A stretch of DNA of 64,000 nucleotides from Azadirachta indica (lineage: Eukaryota; Streptophyta; Magnoliopsida; Sapindales; Meliaceae). This document shows, one piece after another, positions 24,868-36,263 of this stretch (position 1 is its first letter; the number at the start of each line of letters is the position of its first letter). The notes beneath the pieces are model-generated. The model searched no databases and had not been told where the DNA came from. It saw only the letters and a list, made by a program, of their open reading frames with translations. Position numbers and translations under genes: made by a program. The stretch lies in contig CM040449.1 in assembly GCA_022749755.1 (NCBI GenBank), positions 16,809,512 to 16,873,511 of the forward strand. The letters are read 5' to 3'.

Positions 24868-25237
24868 TCATCTCCCATCATCAAATGCCACCAGCTCTTG
24901 ATCTTTAATGCTGTCATACCCACCAGCAATTATACTACTACCATCACCAAATTTGCGAGCATCTGACGTCTCAGAAAGCAAGTGCACCGTCTCAATTTCT
25001 GCATTATCCCAATAGTGCTTTTGCATCATTCTCAATCCTTGTAACTCCATTGCCACTTCCCTCATTGTTGGTCTTTCCTTCCCTTCCATTCTTAAGCACC
25101 TTGCAGCTAGCTTCACCAATTCTATCAGTTGCTCCTTATTCTCATCGTTCACAGTATGGTTCTCAAGAATTTCAAAAAAACTATTCTCTTCCAACGAGGA
25201 AAGAAAATAATTAACTAATAAGCTTCTCTCTTGTTAC
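24868..25237 (-). pseudogene. orphan WAKL C-terminal tail, near-identical to WAKL-1
   Basis: An open reading of about 108 residues reproduces the WAKL-1 C-terminus from [12 protein letters not shown] to AFDDGR. Only three substitutions are visible (I to T, and two V to L). The upstream kinase sequence is absent because the duplication breakpoint falls inside exon 3. It cannot encode a kinase. If transcribed from the minus strand of its own arm it would not be antisense to itself, but transcripts of the two arms could pair. Confidence 0.9.
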
Positions 25238-25824
25238 ATTCATACATTTTGAAAAAAATATACAACAGCATAGCTGATGCGATGGCATGCTAATTTCCAA
25301 TGGTGGGACATTCCTCCTTTTACAATTCTTCGCTAGATTCAACAGGATGCTTTTTCTATTTTCTTAATTATATATCTTTTTTTATCATTTTTCTTTTCTT
25401 GTCTCCGTCACTTTGCTTTTCTTACGGGGTAAAGTTCATTACTTTTCCATGATTGACTACTTAATGCCTATTTATTCTTTGATCTAAAATATGAATATAG
25501 TTCAATTTCAGTAATCCAAATCTGTTAAAAGTGTTTATTTTTTAACTTAACACTAAAAATTTTGTAATTATGTCCAAATAAAATAAATTAAAACTTTTAA
25601 TTTGACAATGAAGTTTGATATCTAAATAGGTTTTTGTGTTATAATAAACTAAAATATCATTATAAAGTTTATTTATTTCCTTTCATATAACATTTACTTA
25701 ATTATTTACAATGATATGATAAATAAAAATACTAGTTTTTAAATATATAATTATATTAATTCAACTATAATAAATACAAAACAAGTATATTTTTCAAAGT
25801 CATTCAGATTTTTTATTCATTTAA
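25238..25824. other. mosaic intergenic sequence
   Basis: Bases 25238-25470 match 32350-32580 and, more weakly, 9603-9790 in direct orientation (gatgcgatggcatgctaat, ttcgctagatt). The rest is AT-rich with no gene seen. Confidence 0.5.
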
Positions 25825-25996
25825 GTCTCAGCTTCTGCATTCCATTTTGCAGTATTCCCAAGGTGCTTTTACATCATTCTTAATCCTTCTAATTACATTG
25901 CTACTTCCTTTCTTGTAGGTCTTTCCTCATCTTTAACTCTTAAGTACCATGCTACTAGATTCGCTCTTTCCTTCACCTGCTCGTTATTCTCGTAAT
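25825..25996 (-). pseudogene. orphan WAKL C-terminal fragment, second copy
   Basis: This is a shorter duplicate of the 21493-21793 tail. It covers the ERANLVAW, KEVAM and NTAKWNAEAET region on the minus strand, with in-frame stops. It lies inside the direct repeat 25825-26256. Confidence 0.75.
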
Positions 25997-26256
25997 AAGA
26001 TATTTTTAGATATCTATTTGAGATTTGAAAAACTATAATTTTATCACAACTTCTAAAGAAAGGCTCACTTATCTTTCTTAAAGTTAATTTTGATTGTTAA
26101 TTGACTGTTGGATTTAAAGGTAAAAACATAAAAAAGTAAAATATCCCTTTATTTTTTTTACTTTTTTCAAAAATAAGAAACCCTAAAATTAGTTTATTAC
26201 ATTAAAAAAAAAACTTGAAGCAACAAAATTTTTCAAATTAAAAAATTGCTAGAAAT
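25825..26256. repeat. direct repeat, copy 2 (with 21623-22057)
   Basis: Collinear with 21623-22057 throughout and close in sequence. Together the two copies bracket the right arm of the inverted duplication. Confidence 0.8.
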
Positions 26257-27171
26257 AAAAAATTTAAAGTCATAATATAATAAATTCATTTCTTTTCAGA
26301 TTTTTTTAACAAAATTATAATAAAATCAAAATGAAGAAAATAAAAAGAATAAAATCTAAACTTGTAAAAATTAATTGCACAATTTTTTGTAAAATTTGAT
26401 TATGAACGCAATGTTTTGTAGATTTTTTATAATTTAAAAATATATTATTCAATAATTATTCTAAAAAATTAAACACAATTGCAATTAGTATAAAAAGAAG
26501 TTTTTTATTTTTATATATTTTTTTGCATTAATTTTTAAAAACATTTAAGTAAACCTTTTCTTTTTATCTTTTTCATTTAAATTTATTTTTATTAGATAAT
26601 TCTATTCTCATTATTATTTTAAAATTTTGAAATTATTATTTATTTAATTATCCATTTAATATATATTTATAGTATATAACATGGTGTATATATAATAAGT
26701 AAATATTCATTAGTTTAATAGTTTAAGAATATTCTAATTTTTGAGACGAAAATCCATGATTCAAACTCTAAACTCCCATACTTCGTTATATATTAGGAGA
26801 AAATAGGTATTTTTTCAATTAAAATTATAAAATAAGCTGTTGTTTAAAACATATTAGTATAATGACTCTACTGACTCCATTAATTTATTTATATGAAAAC
26901 AAAATTGTTATGATATGTTTGAAGGGCTTTTTGGCATCATCAAAAGTGGAATTTTTTTACTTTATATTATCCAATATTTTTTTTTTTGCAAATACTTTTC
27001 TCTTAAATAGATTTTTCTTATCTTCTATAAAATCACTCAACCTATATCTTATATCAATAGATTAAAGAAAAAATGAAAAGAAAAACTAAATAAACCAAAA
27101 ATATTAAAAAATAAAAAATAAAAGCCGAAAACTTCCTATTTTCTTAACGCAATTTTACTATATAGTAGCGA
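26257..27171. other. AT-rich intergenic sequence, no gene seen
   Basis: Very AT-rich. The 67-codon frame at 26862-27065 is low-complexity and matches nothing recognised. Confidence 0.5.
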
Positions 27172-27678
27172 TAGAGTTGGGCAAAAATGCCAAATCGAAC
27201 CGAACTGAATCAAACCGATAGTTCAACTCGATTTGATTCGATTTTTTAAAAATAAATTCAATTTTAGTCGGTTTCCAAACAATCGGCTTAGTTTGGATTC
27301 AATTTCTAACCAAACTAAACGAAAACGATTGTAAAATTTTATATATATTGTAAAATTTTGTATAAACCATCTATTTGGATAAATTATGAATAAATAATAA
27401 TTTTATAATTTTTTATAAATATTATACAAGTAAAAAAAAATATTAGAATTTTTAAAAAGTTATTTATTTTTTTTTTTATAATTATTATGTAACATGGGGA
27501 CTCATATAAAATATTTCAAAAATTAAACAAAATTAGAATAGAAGTGGAATTAAAGTATAATTGAGGAACCGAACTTGAACCTAAACCAAAGTAAACTAGT
27601 TCGATTTGAATTCAATTTCATAATTTGTATATTTTAGGTTCATTTTGATTTTTATGAACCCGATTTTGCCCACTCTTA
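27172..27678. mobile_element. hAT-like non-autonomous element
   Basis: The element starts TAGAGTTGGGC and ends GCCCACTCTTA. It is flanked by AGTAGCGA on the left and AATAGCGG on the right (6 of 8 matching), an aged 8-bp target duplication. The subterminal AACCGAAC and TTCGATTT motifs resemble the elements at 7896 and 23732. Noncoding, 507 bp. Confidence 0.7.
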
Positions 27679-28100
27679 AATAGCGGTTGTCAGGATACAT
27701 TTGTCATTGTCTGCCAATCAAAGAATAAAAGTTTTGTATTATTTAGTCAAATTAAATTATAGAAAACATTACTTTTTGTTAATAAACTTGTGTAAATAAA
27801 CGAAATCCTTTGAAAAAACAAAATCATTAAATAAATCAGTTAACAAAAGGGAACATAGAGAGAAAAGAAAAGAAAATTAATTAAACAAAACCTTATATAA
27901 ATTATATCAATATTCTAAAGTACAACATCCAGTGACTAATGAATGAAACTCTTGCTGAATTATTTGACAAACTATTCTAAGTTACTTACTTTGAAACTTC
28001 AAGTTCTCATATTTTATTTGCAACTTCAAAACTCTTGCTAATACATGAAGCATCATCATGTAATGCATGCAACAAGCACAGCATAATTACAATTTAAAGA
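27679..28100. other. WAKL-3 3' flank
   Basis: Noncoding 3' flank of the minus-strand gene. It resembles the WAKL-1 3' flank in reverse (tcaatattctaaagtacaa, catcatcatgtaatgca). Confidence 0.6.
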
Positions 28101-31100
28101 TCATCGCCCATCATCAAAAGCCGCCAGTACTTGATCTTTGATGCTGTCATACCCACAAGTAATTGTAATACTACCATCAACAAATTCGCGAGCATCAGAC
28201 TTCTCAGAAAGCAAGTGCACCATTTCAATTTCTGCATTTGATTCTGCATTATCCCAAAAGTGCTTTTGCATCATTCTCAATCCTTGTAACTCCATTGCAA
28301 CTTCCCTCATTGTTGGTCTATCCTTCCCTTCCATTCTTAAGCACCGTGCTGCTAGCTTCACCACCTCTGTCACTTGCTCCTTATTCTCATCGTTCACAAT
28401 ATGATTCTCAAGAATTTCAGAAAAAAAACTATTCTCTTCCAATGAGGAAAGAAAATAATTAACCAAGCTTCTCTCTTTTTCTGGTCTATCAAATAGAAGT
28501 ACTTTTCTTCCCGTCAACAACTCAACAAGAACAACTCCAAAACTGTATACATCGCTTTTCTCAGTTAATTGGCTAGTTGAAATTATTCAGGGTCTAAGTA
28601 ACCTAGAGTTCCTTGTACCAATGTGGATAATTGAGTTTCATCCATTGGAACCAACTTGGAAGCTCCAAAATCAGATACCTTTACGTTATAATTATTGTCT
28701 AAGAGAATATTGGTAGACTTGACATCTCTATGGATAATTGGAGTAGAAGCTGCGGAGTGCAAATAAGAAAGCACTTCTGCTGTTTCTGTTGCTATCTTTA
28801 GCCGAATTTCCCAAGAAATAGTAGGCAACTTCTCTTTGTTGTGAATGTGTTCAAAGAGTGTGCCATTGCTAACAAATTCATAAACTAGTAGAGGAACTTC
28901 CGTTTCTAAACAACAACCTAATAGCTTGACAACATTCTTATGATTGATTTGTGAGAGCACAAGTACCTCATTAATGAATTGTTCAACTCGACTTTGATCA
29001 ACTATTTTAGACTTCTTTATGGTAACTTCACTATTGTCAACTAAAACTCCTTTATAGATCGTGCCATAGCCTCCTCGACCGATGATTTTATCGTCAGCAT
29101 AGTTGTTTGTTGCCTTCTTGAGTTCTTCTGCTGTAAATATTTTTGTTGTATCCAAAGATCCATTTCGTTTAGAGAGTTGTTGTTGTAGAAGAAAACCACC
29201 ATTTTGCTGAAAGAATTTTTCTTTGGTTTTGATGAGTTTTCTTCTCTTCAAAATCAAATAAAGCCACGAGGTGCTCACAATCAAAGCCACCGTGAATATC
29301 CCAATACCTAGTCAAATTTGAATTCTCTCAAATAAATTTATCAAACTTCTCAAAAAAAAAAAAAAGGAAAGAAAGAAAATTTTAACTTGTTTACGATATT
29401 ATTCATAGGTGGTCACAGTAATGGGGCTACAATGTATCTTAATGGAGTCCTTAAAATATTGAACAAGAAACAATTAAATTGTATTTACTACAGTTAAATT
29501 GACAAAGTTTTCTAGTACAACAATTTCAAATAAAAGCTATTAACAAGGGCAAGTAATTAAAACTTTGGGCCCAATTTTGTAGCTTATTAGCTGTAAAACA
29601 CATTATTGTCCAGAGAAAATTGACTAATGAAATGACTCATGAAAAGTAATATGTACTATAGTTAAGAATGAAATATATCATATGAATTTATTTGGTTATT
29701 AAATTTCTCTCCGTTTTAGTTATTTAAATATTCTAATTAAAAATATTTATCTTCTAAGTTTTAACTTAATTACACTAAAAATTTGGTGGTTAATTCTTGC
29801 TAAAATTAAAGTTCAATTTTTTTAATGTGTGGAATACAAATATCTAAACAAGTTAATCTATTTACAACTATAAAAATGCATAATAAAAAAATATATAAAA
29901 ATGAAAAAGTAATATTATCTAAATATAAATTCACACTTAATATATGAGATTGAAAATATTTTCAAATGACAAACCGAAATTACTGTTTCATTTTCGAGTA
30001 ATTACCCAAATAGAAGATTTTACTTGAAAGTGCATAAATCATACAAATCTTATATTATCAGTGGATTAAAGAAGCAGAAGAAGAAAATGAATATGGAGAA
30101 AACCTATTACAAAAAAACAACAAAACAAAATATACTTGTCGGTCTCCGTTTTCTGACTTTCACCACAGGACGGATGTGAAATCAGAGATCATTTCACAGA
30201 CACTCCAAGTCCAAAAAATACAGTATACCTATATATATATATACTTACCAAGGGCAACCTTCATCACTGGAAATAGATTGGGTGTACAACCTTCTCCGCC
30301 TTTTATTCCGTCCCCGTGGTATCCATTGCGGCAACGGCATGTGAAACTTCCACTTCGTTAACACATTCGTGTGTACAGTTATGTCTATTCAGGTGGCATT
30401 CATCAATGTCTGTAAATCAAAGAATAGTAGTTTCGTATAAGTCAAGCAAAATGGAACATAAAAGCATTATCTCTGGAGTTTAATAAAACTCCGAGCCATT
30501 TAGTTGTTAATTTCTACATACCTTGGCAACCATCAGGGAGGTATGGATTCCCTTCATAACCACCTTTACATTTGCAAAGATAACCCAAAGTATTGTTCTC
30601 GTCAGGTTTATAACACAATGCATTTTCTCCGCATACGGATCTGGACAAATTGTTTCCTTCTTCACATGTTCCGTTTGTAGTTATTGCCCAGTCAATTACC
30701 ATAGGAAGCCTCTCTGTTACGTTTAAAAGATAGGTGGAGGAGAAATTGAACTGGCTTTGTTCAACAACAGACGCAAACGTGCATGGATTGAACGCTGATA
30801 CTTCTGTGTGATTTTTAAAGCTATCTGCTCGGATCTTGATTTCACTCAGCCCTTTAGGAATCTCTAGCTGGCAACATCCGGCGCCGATGCAAGATCCATT
30901 TTGGATATACTGAGAGCTGTTACAAAATGACATGCACCCGGCTTTGTAATATTGGTCACCTATGTATCCACGAATGTACGCTAGACTGTCGCAGCCGATT
31001 ACCGTGTACTTGTTTCGTGTGCTAGAAATATTGAATGAAGCCAAAGAGAAATGGGTCAAGAAAAAGCTCGTCTGAGTTCCATTTTTACTGTAGCAGTCGC

Positions 31101-31386
31101 GGGCTACGAGTTTCATGACATGCAAGTGACCTTTAAGGGTTATGTTGGTAACCCGAATATTTGTTTGACTTAGAAATGCTATGGAGGAGCTGCAATTGAT
31201 GAAGAAATCTTCACTCAGAGCACAGTTGGGGCTTGTACTGAATGGATACGGGATATGGACTCCTCCACATTCACTCTGGCTGCAGCCGCGCTTGACTTGA
31301 GTTGCTGCTCGTTCTGCACTAGCTAAAGCTATTACCACCATTTCGACCACGATGAAACGGAAAGTCATTCGACGGAACGCTGCCAT
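28101..31386 (-). pseudogene. WAKL-3: minus-strand WAKL pseudogene with two 1-base deletions
   Basis: Exons on the minus strand are 31386-30522, 30409-30249 and 29307-28101, with canonical splice borders; ATG at 31386. Exon 1 is intact: signal peptide, CGGVHIPYPF core and a complete EGF ending YLPDGCQ. One base is missing in exon 2 near 30353 (after GTTAACGAAG), so its length is 161 instead of 162 and the calcium-binding EGF is out of frame. A second base is missing near 28597, turning LDPEY into LDPE-stop. The glycine loop [19 protein letters not shown] and DFG are preserved. Codon TCT is gained in SFFSEILENH. Exon 1 is the most diverged in the cluster. Intron 2 is the longest (941 nt). Without translation past two frameshifts it cannot make a receptor kinase. 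Confidence 0.9.
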
Positions 31387-31600
31387 TGATTTCAAACTCA
31401 AATTATAGTTACCAATTAATTTTCTATGGTGTTATTTCTCAAACATTGATGGCGCCGTTCCTTTATAATCATCCAGGATGGCCAATTTAATGCGTCAAAG
31501 TCTACGGCATTTACGGCTAACAAATAAATTTGTGATTGGTTAATATTCTAATACCTAGAAATAAAACAAATAAATAAATGAATGATTTTTTTTTTTTATT
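31387..31600 (-). promoter_or_regulatory. WAKL-3 upstream region with TATA box
   Basis: Read on the minus strand it shows diverged landmarks of the cluster module: tttgttagccgta, gtagactttgacgc and aaattggcc. These are followed by a TATA-like ATTATAAAGG (about 31461-31470) about 80 bp before the ATG. Spacing matches the + strand genes. Confidence 0.6.
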
Positions 31601-31849
31601 ATTAATACTAGACACATGTTGTTAACATGTTTGAAATGCCAAGTAAAACTACAAGGAAATTTGTGATATTACTAATATTTTTCTGAAAGCTTGCGTTCAG
31701 TGGTCAGTAGTCAGTAGTATTCTTATGTGATTTATTTGATGAAAATTTTCAAGATTAATCATAAGAAACGCGTCATAACCCTTTGTTGTGATTACATATA
31801 TATATATATACACACACACACGCGCATGCACAGAGTCCACATACGACCA

Positions 31850-34800
31850 CACTTTTAATAATCTTTCCTTGTATAATAGATTTCACTGTTTCTTTCATAA
31901 GAATTTATCTCCTCTAAATTTCTTTTATAGACAATATATTTTTAGAGACTCCAAATTTTTCCAACTCATGAAACAAGTGAAGCTAACCTCCCTATAATAG
32001 TAAATACTTATTTATTTCTTTAGAAATAGTATTTCTTTTTCTTTGTACAATTTAAATTCCATTTAAACAAAGTTAAATCGTACAAGAATTTTGCTTTACC
32101 CCCTATAATAGAAATTCTCCTAAAACAAAGAAAATAGTTAAAAAGAAATAGACTATAAAAAATCTCTTAATATTTGGAATATAAATTCTCGATGAAAACG
32201 GAGTTCCATATTCTAACTTAGAACTTAGTTAGAATGTGACTCAAATGCTGATAATTATCCTTCTCTTCTCTAATAGTTCTCTTGAACCTCCTTGGTCTTT
32301 GTGTAATAGTCATTCAACTAATTGTAGACATCTCATTTTCATGATGAACTGTTGTTACATTTATACATTTGGAAAAAATATACAATGGCACAGCTGATGC
32401 GATGGCATGCTAATTTCCAATGGTGGGATATTCATCCTTTTACAATTCTTCGCTAGATTTCGACAGGATGCATTTTGAACTTTCTTAATTATAGATCTTT
32501 TTTATCATTTTTCTTTTCTTGTCTCTATCACTTTGCTTTTCTTACGGGGTACAGTTCATTACATTTTCCTTGATTGATTACTTCTAGCATTTTTTAGTTT
32601 TGATTAATAAATTTTGCCTTGCTTCGGTGAGTTATATTTTTTATTTTAGCAAAACGATGTAACTTGAGATTCTCTCTTAGAAATTAGTTAGAGTGCTTAG
32701 ACCGTAGCTTAAAGTGGAATATTTGATTTTTCTTAATAAGCATTTGAAAAGTAAAACGTCAAAAAAAATTTGAAGCATCTATCAACAGTCGAGAAAGTCA
32801 TTAATTCAAGAACAAAAACAAGACTGTAATAACACTTAATTAAAAAAATGACATATACTTCTTTCAAAGCTTTCACTAAAAAGATATTCTAGTCCTACTA
32901 ATTTATAAAAAAGAAAAAAATCATGTTGTTCATGTTAGTTAAATATTTTGTTTGTTTGAATGATTTATTTATTTTTCCTGTTATAATTATTATAATGTCT
33001 AATTCATGAATTAAACTAGTGTAGGAATGATATCGATATTTTTAAAACAAAAAAGATTAAAGTACATTTAATCAAACTTTAAAACTATATATCAATTTTC
33101 TTTTTTAATACTTACAAAACTAATTGTAAATGATCTACTCTCACATGGATAATATTGTTCTCCCACGCAATGAAGAATTGAGAATAGATATTGATGAGTG
33201 GGGACTTAATCAATAACTGAAAAATAATTTTCCAAGTCTTTGTAACGTAAATGAAGAGAAGACAACGGACACTTTCCAAGTCTGTGGGTACAAGAAAAGT
33301 CTCTTGTTGGGTAGATGTGATTTGAAAACAATCTATCAATATTAAATCACACACACACACACACGTGTGTGTATATATATTTTATGCTTTTCGTATTAGA
33401 TATTTAAAGCTTTTAAAATTTCAAAATTATTCTTAAAGTTTTTAATAAGTGCACAAAATACGTTTTTATCATTCACTTTTATACTTGAATTATTTGTTTA
33501 ATCCTCAAGCTTTGTTGGCATTTGATGTATTTTAAAGTTTATACGAAAAAATGAGAGAATTGGCCATTCAAGGTAAATTCAGCTCGAAATGAAAGATATT
33601 CGAGAACTAAATTGCGAGATATTCGTGGGTTAAAAGATAAGATAATCGACGGCCAAAGTGCAAAGTATTAGGGACCTAAATACCAATATTGGAAAGCTAA
33701 AGGAGCCATAAATTTTGCACCAACCATAAATTTTGCCCCAAGGCATAATTGATGGCGCTGCCGTGCCAAGCCCTCTACCCTACGACAAAATAGATTGAGC
33801 AGCCACGCGACTTGGCAGTGAGGCCGTGCCATCCATAATGGCCCTCTTGTGCTCCCGCATAGTTTTGGCGCCCCTGCAGTCGCTGGTTTAGTTTTAGACG
33901 TTTTCTAGAGATAAATCTGAGGCTTTGGATGATTTTTGGATGGCTTAATTTGGGAAAACCTAATATTATTTATTTTAGAGGTTTTGGGAAGATAATAGCC
34001 ACTTTTGAAAAGAGATTAGCTTAGAAAAAAAGAAAACAGGGGAGATAGAGAGAAGCTAGAGGGAGAATGTGGATTGTAAACCAAGCAAAAGAATAAATCT
34101 TGTAGAAAAGCCCTCCATCATAGTTTTTCTCTCTACTCTTATCTTATTTCATTGTATTAAATTCAGTTACTTATGAATATTTGAGTATGTTGTTGATAAT
34201 TGAACTCATGAATGTTGATTGTGAACTTTTTTGCATGATTGGCTAAATTTAATATTTAGCGCAATGGTTTAATCTTTTGAAAATAGTGATGTTCTGATTT
34301 TTGTATTATTCTTGATTAATATTTCTATGTTGCATGTTTATTATGAGCATCATGTGATTAATTAACTAGCCATTAATTAATTGATCCATAAATCAATGAA
34401 TATTGAGAAATATTAATTGTGTTTAGATCGTGTGATAAACACTACAAATAGCATATTAAATAGAGATATATTAATATAGTTTATATAGTAGATTTAGTGA
34501 TTATTACCGCGCGTAATGCATTTCCATTTAATTCGTGTTTACATAGAGATATAATGAACCCATAAACGAGAAATAGATTTAATTGATCTTAAGAGAAACA
34601 GTCGAATACGCTAGAATAGTCATACTAACAACATAGGCATTAATCACAATAACACAATTTAAAGAACTAAGTGTGAGCAAATTGAGTTAAAATATTAGTT
34701 TTAGATATTAGTCTCATTGGAATTTTCCTTTTTGATTGTGTGTGTTAGACTGTAGTTATTTGAATTTTTTTTAATTTAGTATCACATCATTTTCAGCTCT

Positions 34801-36058
34801 TCAAATAAATTTAAGAAAAACCACATTCGGTACTTAATTGATTAATACTCTTTGTGGAAACGATATTTTACTCACCCTATATTACCTGTTCTGTGACAAC
34901 GTACACTTTTGTTGGTAAATTACTCAACAGTTTTCACTTTTATATAATATAAAGTAAAAATTTTACAAATTCTTAAAATTTGACTTTTTGAACTGATTAA
35001 TCCTAATAATATTAAAAAATATGCATTAATATCGCAAATTTTTAAAACGTAATAATTATACCCATAAAAATAATAGTTATTTAATAAAATAACTATTGAA
35101 TCTTTAAAATTTTAAAAAATGCAATATATTTATCTAAAATATATTATTAAAATAAATAACAATATTATTCTTTATTAAATATATTATAAATTTATATATT
35201 AGTGAATAATATATTTTATTTTTAATTATATTAACCATATATAAAAATATATTTTATTTAAATTATAATATAATGATAAATATTATATTATAACATATTT
35301 TATTTATAAGTTAATATTTATTTATGTTTTATTTATTTTTTATTTTATAACACGTAATTGGTGTTGAATTGTTTATATATTGAAAATAAATAATTTTGTA
35401 TTTTAGTTATAATACATTAATAAATATTAATTATCATTAAATATGAGTATAATTATTTTTTTTTTTTTTTAGTAAATTGGGACTTTAATGGATATTTTGA
35501 AACTACTATAACTAATCCGTCTTATAGATCAAATCTCAGGGACTTGTAACTCATTTTCTGTAAAATATATTTCATATATTAAGTTAAGAAAAAGGAGAAA
35601 AAGATATGATAATACATTAATGAATTATAATTAAATTTCAAGATAAAGACAAAAAGCTATCAATCATCCTTAGCTTTTCTTAAAAGTTCTGCATATAACT
35701 GAAAATTGAATATTTATATAGTCTATAATTTATTTTCTATGTAATATTAGTAATAAATCTTATACTGTAATTAGCTTGTAAAATTTACTAATTATAGTAT
35801 AATATATAGTAAAGTAAATTAAAGCTACGGGAAAGGTATTTTAGACCCTAAAGATAAACAGGTTGACGCCTATTGATGCAAAAAAAGTGTGAAGATGTTA
35901 AGGTAATGCCTACGGTCGACTTCCATGGCAAAAGATGGCTAGAAAACAAGGACCACGAATGATTTACTAGTCAAATGTCAAAAGATAGAGAGAAAGGCTG
36001 CACTTTTTAGCTAATCTTATGATATGCTCTTTGTTGTTAACTTGTCCCTCTCTAGTTC
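31850..36058 (+). repeat. direct segmental duplication, copy 2 (contains an insertion)
   Basis: Collinear with 9040-11790 on both sides of a ~1.5-kb insertion (33444-34928). A degenerate WAKL upstream module lies at about 33160-33330. It ends exactly where a kinase-tail fragment begins (36060), while copy 1 continues into unrelated DNA after ccctctctag. Simple repeats (TA)n and (CA)n lie at about 31796-31821 and 33345-33372. Confidence 0.85.
33444..34928 (+). mobile_element. Ty3/Gypsy-type solo-LTR-like insertion
   Basis: About 1.49 kb is absent from the paralogous site near 10695. The candidate target repeat AGTTTT lies on both sides (about 33437-33443 and 34929-34934). The content is LTR-like: tgcacaaaatacgtttttatcattca near the start, a GC-richer middle, and a 3' end with tctttgtggaaacgatatttt, gacaacgtacac and taaattactcaac, which resembles 3' LTR ends of large plant Gypsy elements. 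No gag or pol is seen. Exact ends are uncertain because a TG..CA reading (33450-34929) has no matching duplication. Confidence 0.55.
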
Positions 36059-36059
36059 A

Positions 36060-36263
36060 TCAATGAGGGAAGTAGCAATAGAATTAGAAGGATTAAGAAT
36101 GGTGCAAAAGCACTTTTGGGATAATGCAGAGGACGAGACTGTGAACTTGCTTTCTGAGACGTCTGATGATTACAACTTTGGTCACAATGGTAGTAACTCA
36201 AATGCTCTTGGGTAGGATAGTCTCAAACGCCAAGTACTGGTGGTGTTGCATGATGGCAGATGA
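36060..36263 (+). pseudogene. orphan WAKL C-terminal kinase tail
   Basis: This encodes SMREVAIELEGLRMVQKHFW, then NLLSETSDDYNFGHN. A TAG follows where other genes have GGG TAT GAC, and the tail then continues to VLVVLHDGR and a TGA at 36261-36263. The break is abrupt at the direct-repeat border. The downstream flank resembles the WAKL-7 3' region (taataatcctgaa). Confidence 0.85.

Larger units (their letters stand above)
22365..25237 (-). repeat. inverted segmental duplication, right arm
   Basis: This is the reverse complement of 6818-9683, spaced about 12.7 kb from the left arm and enclosing WAKL-2. It carries a near-identical kinase tail (24868-25237), the 3' flank, a hAT-like element and AT-rich DNA. 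Its outer border (about 25237) joins a + oriented fragment (about 25238-25470) that matches 32350-32580. Its inner border (about 22365) joins DNA matching 10620-10925 in reverse, so the arm has a ~935-bp deletion relative to the left. Confidence 0.9.

Noticed and set aside
33345..33372. (CA)n and the various (TA)n runs as functional elements
   Set aside because: These are ordinary microsatellites for plant DNA; only their position next to the WAKL-7 intron 2 donor was noted.
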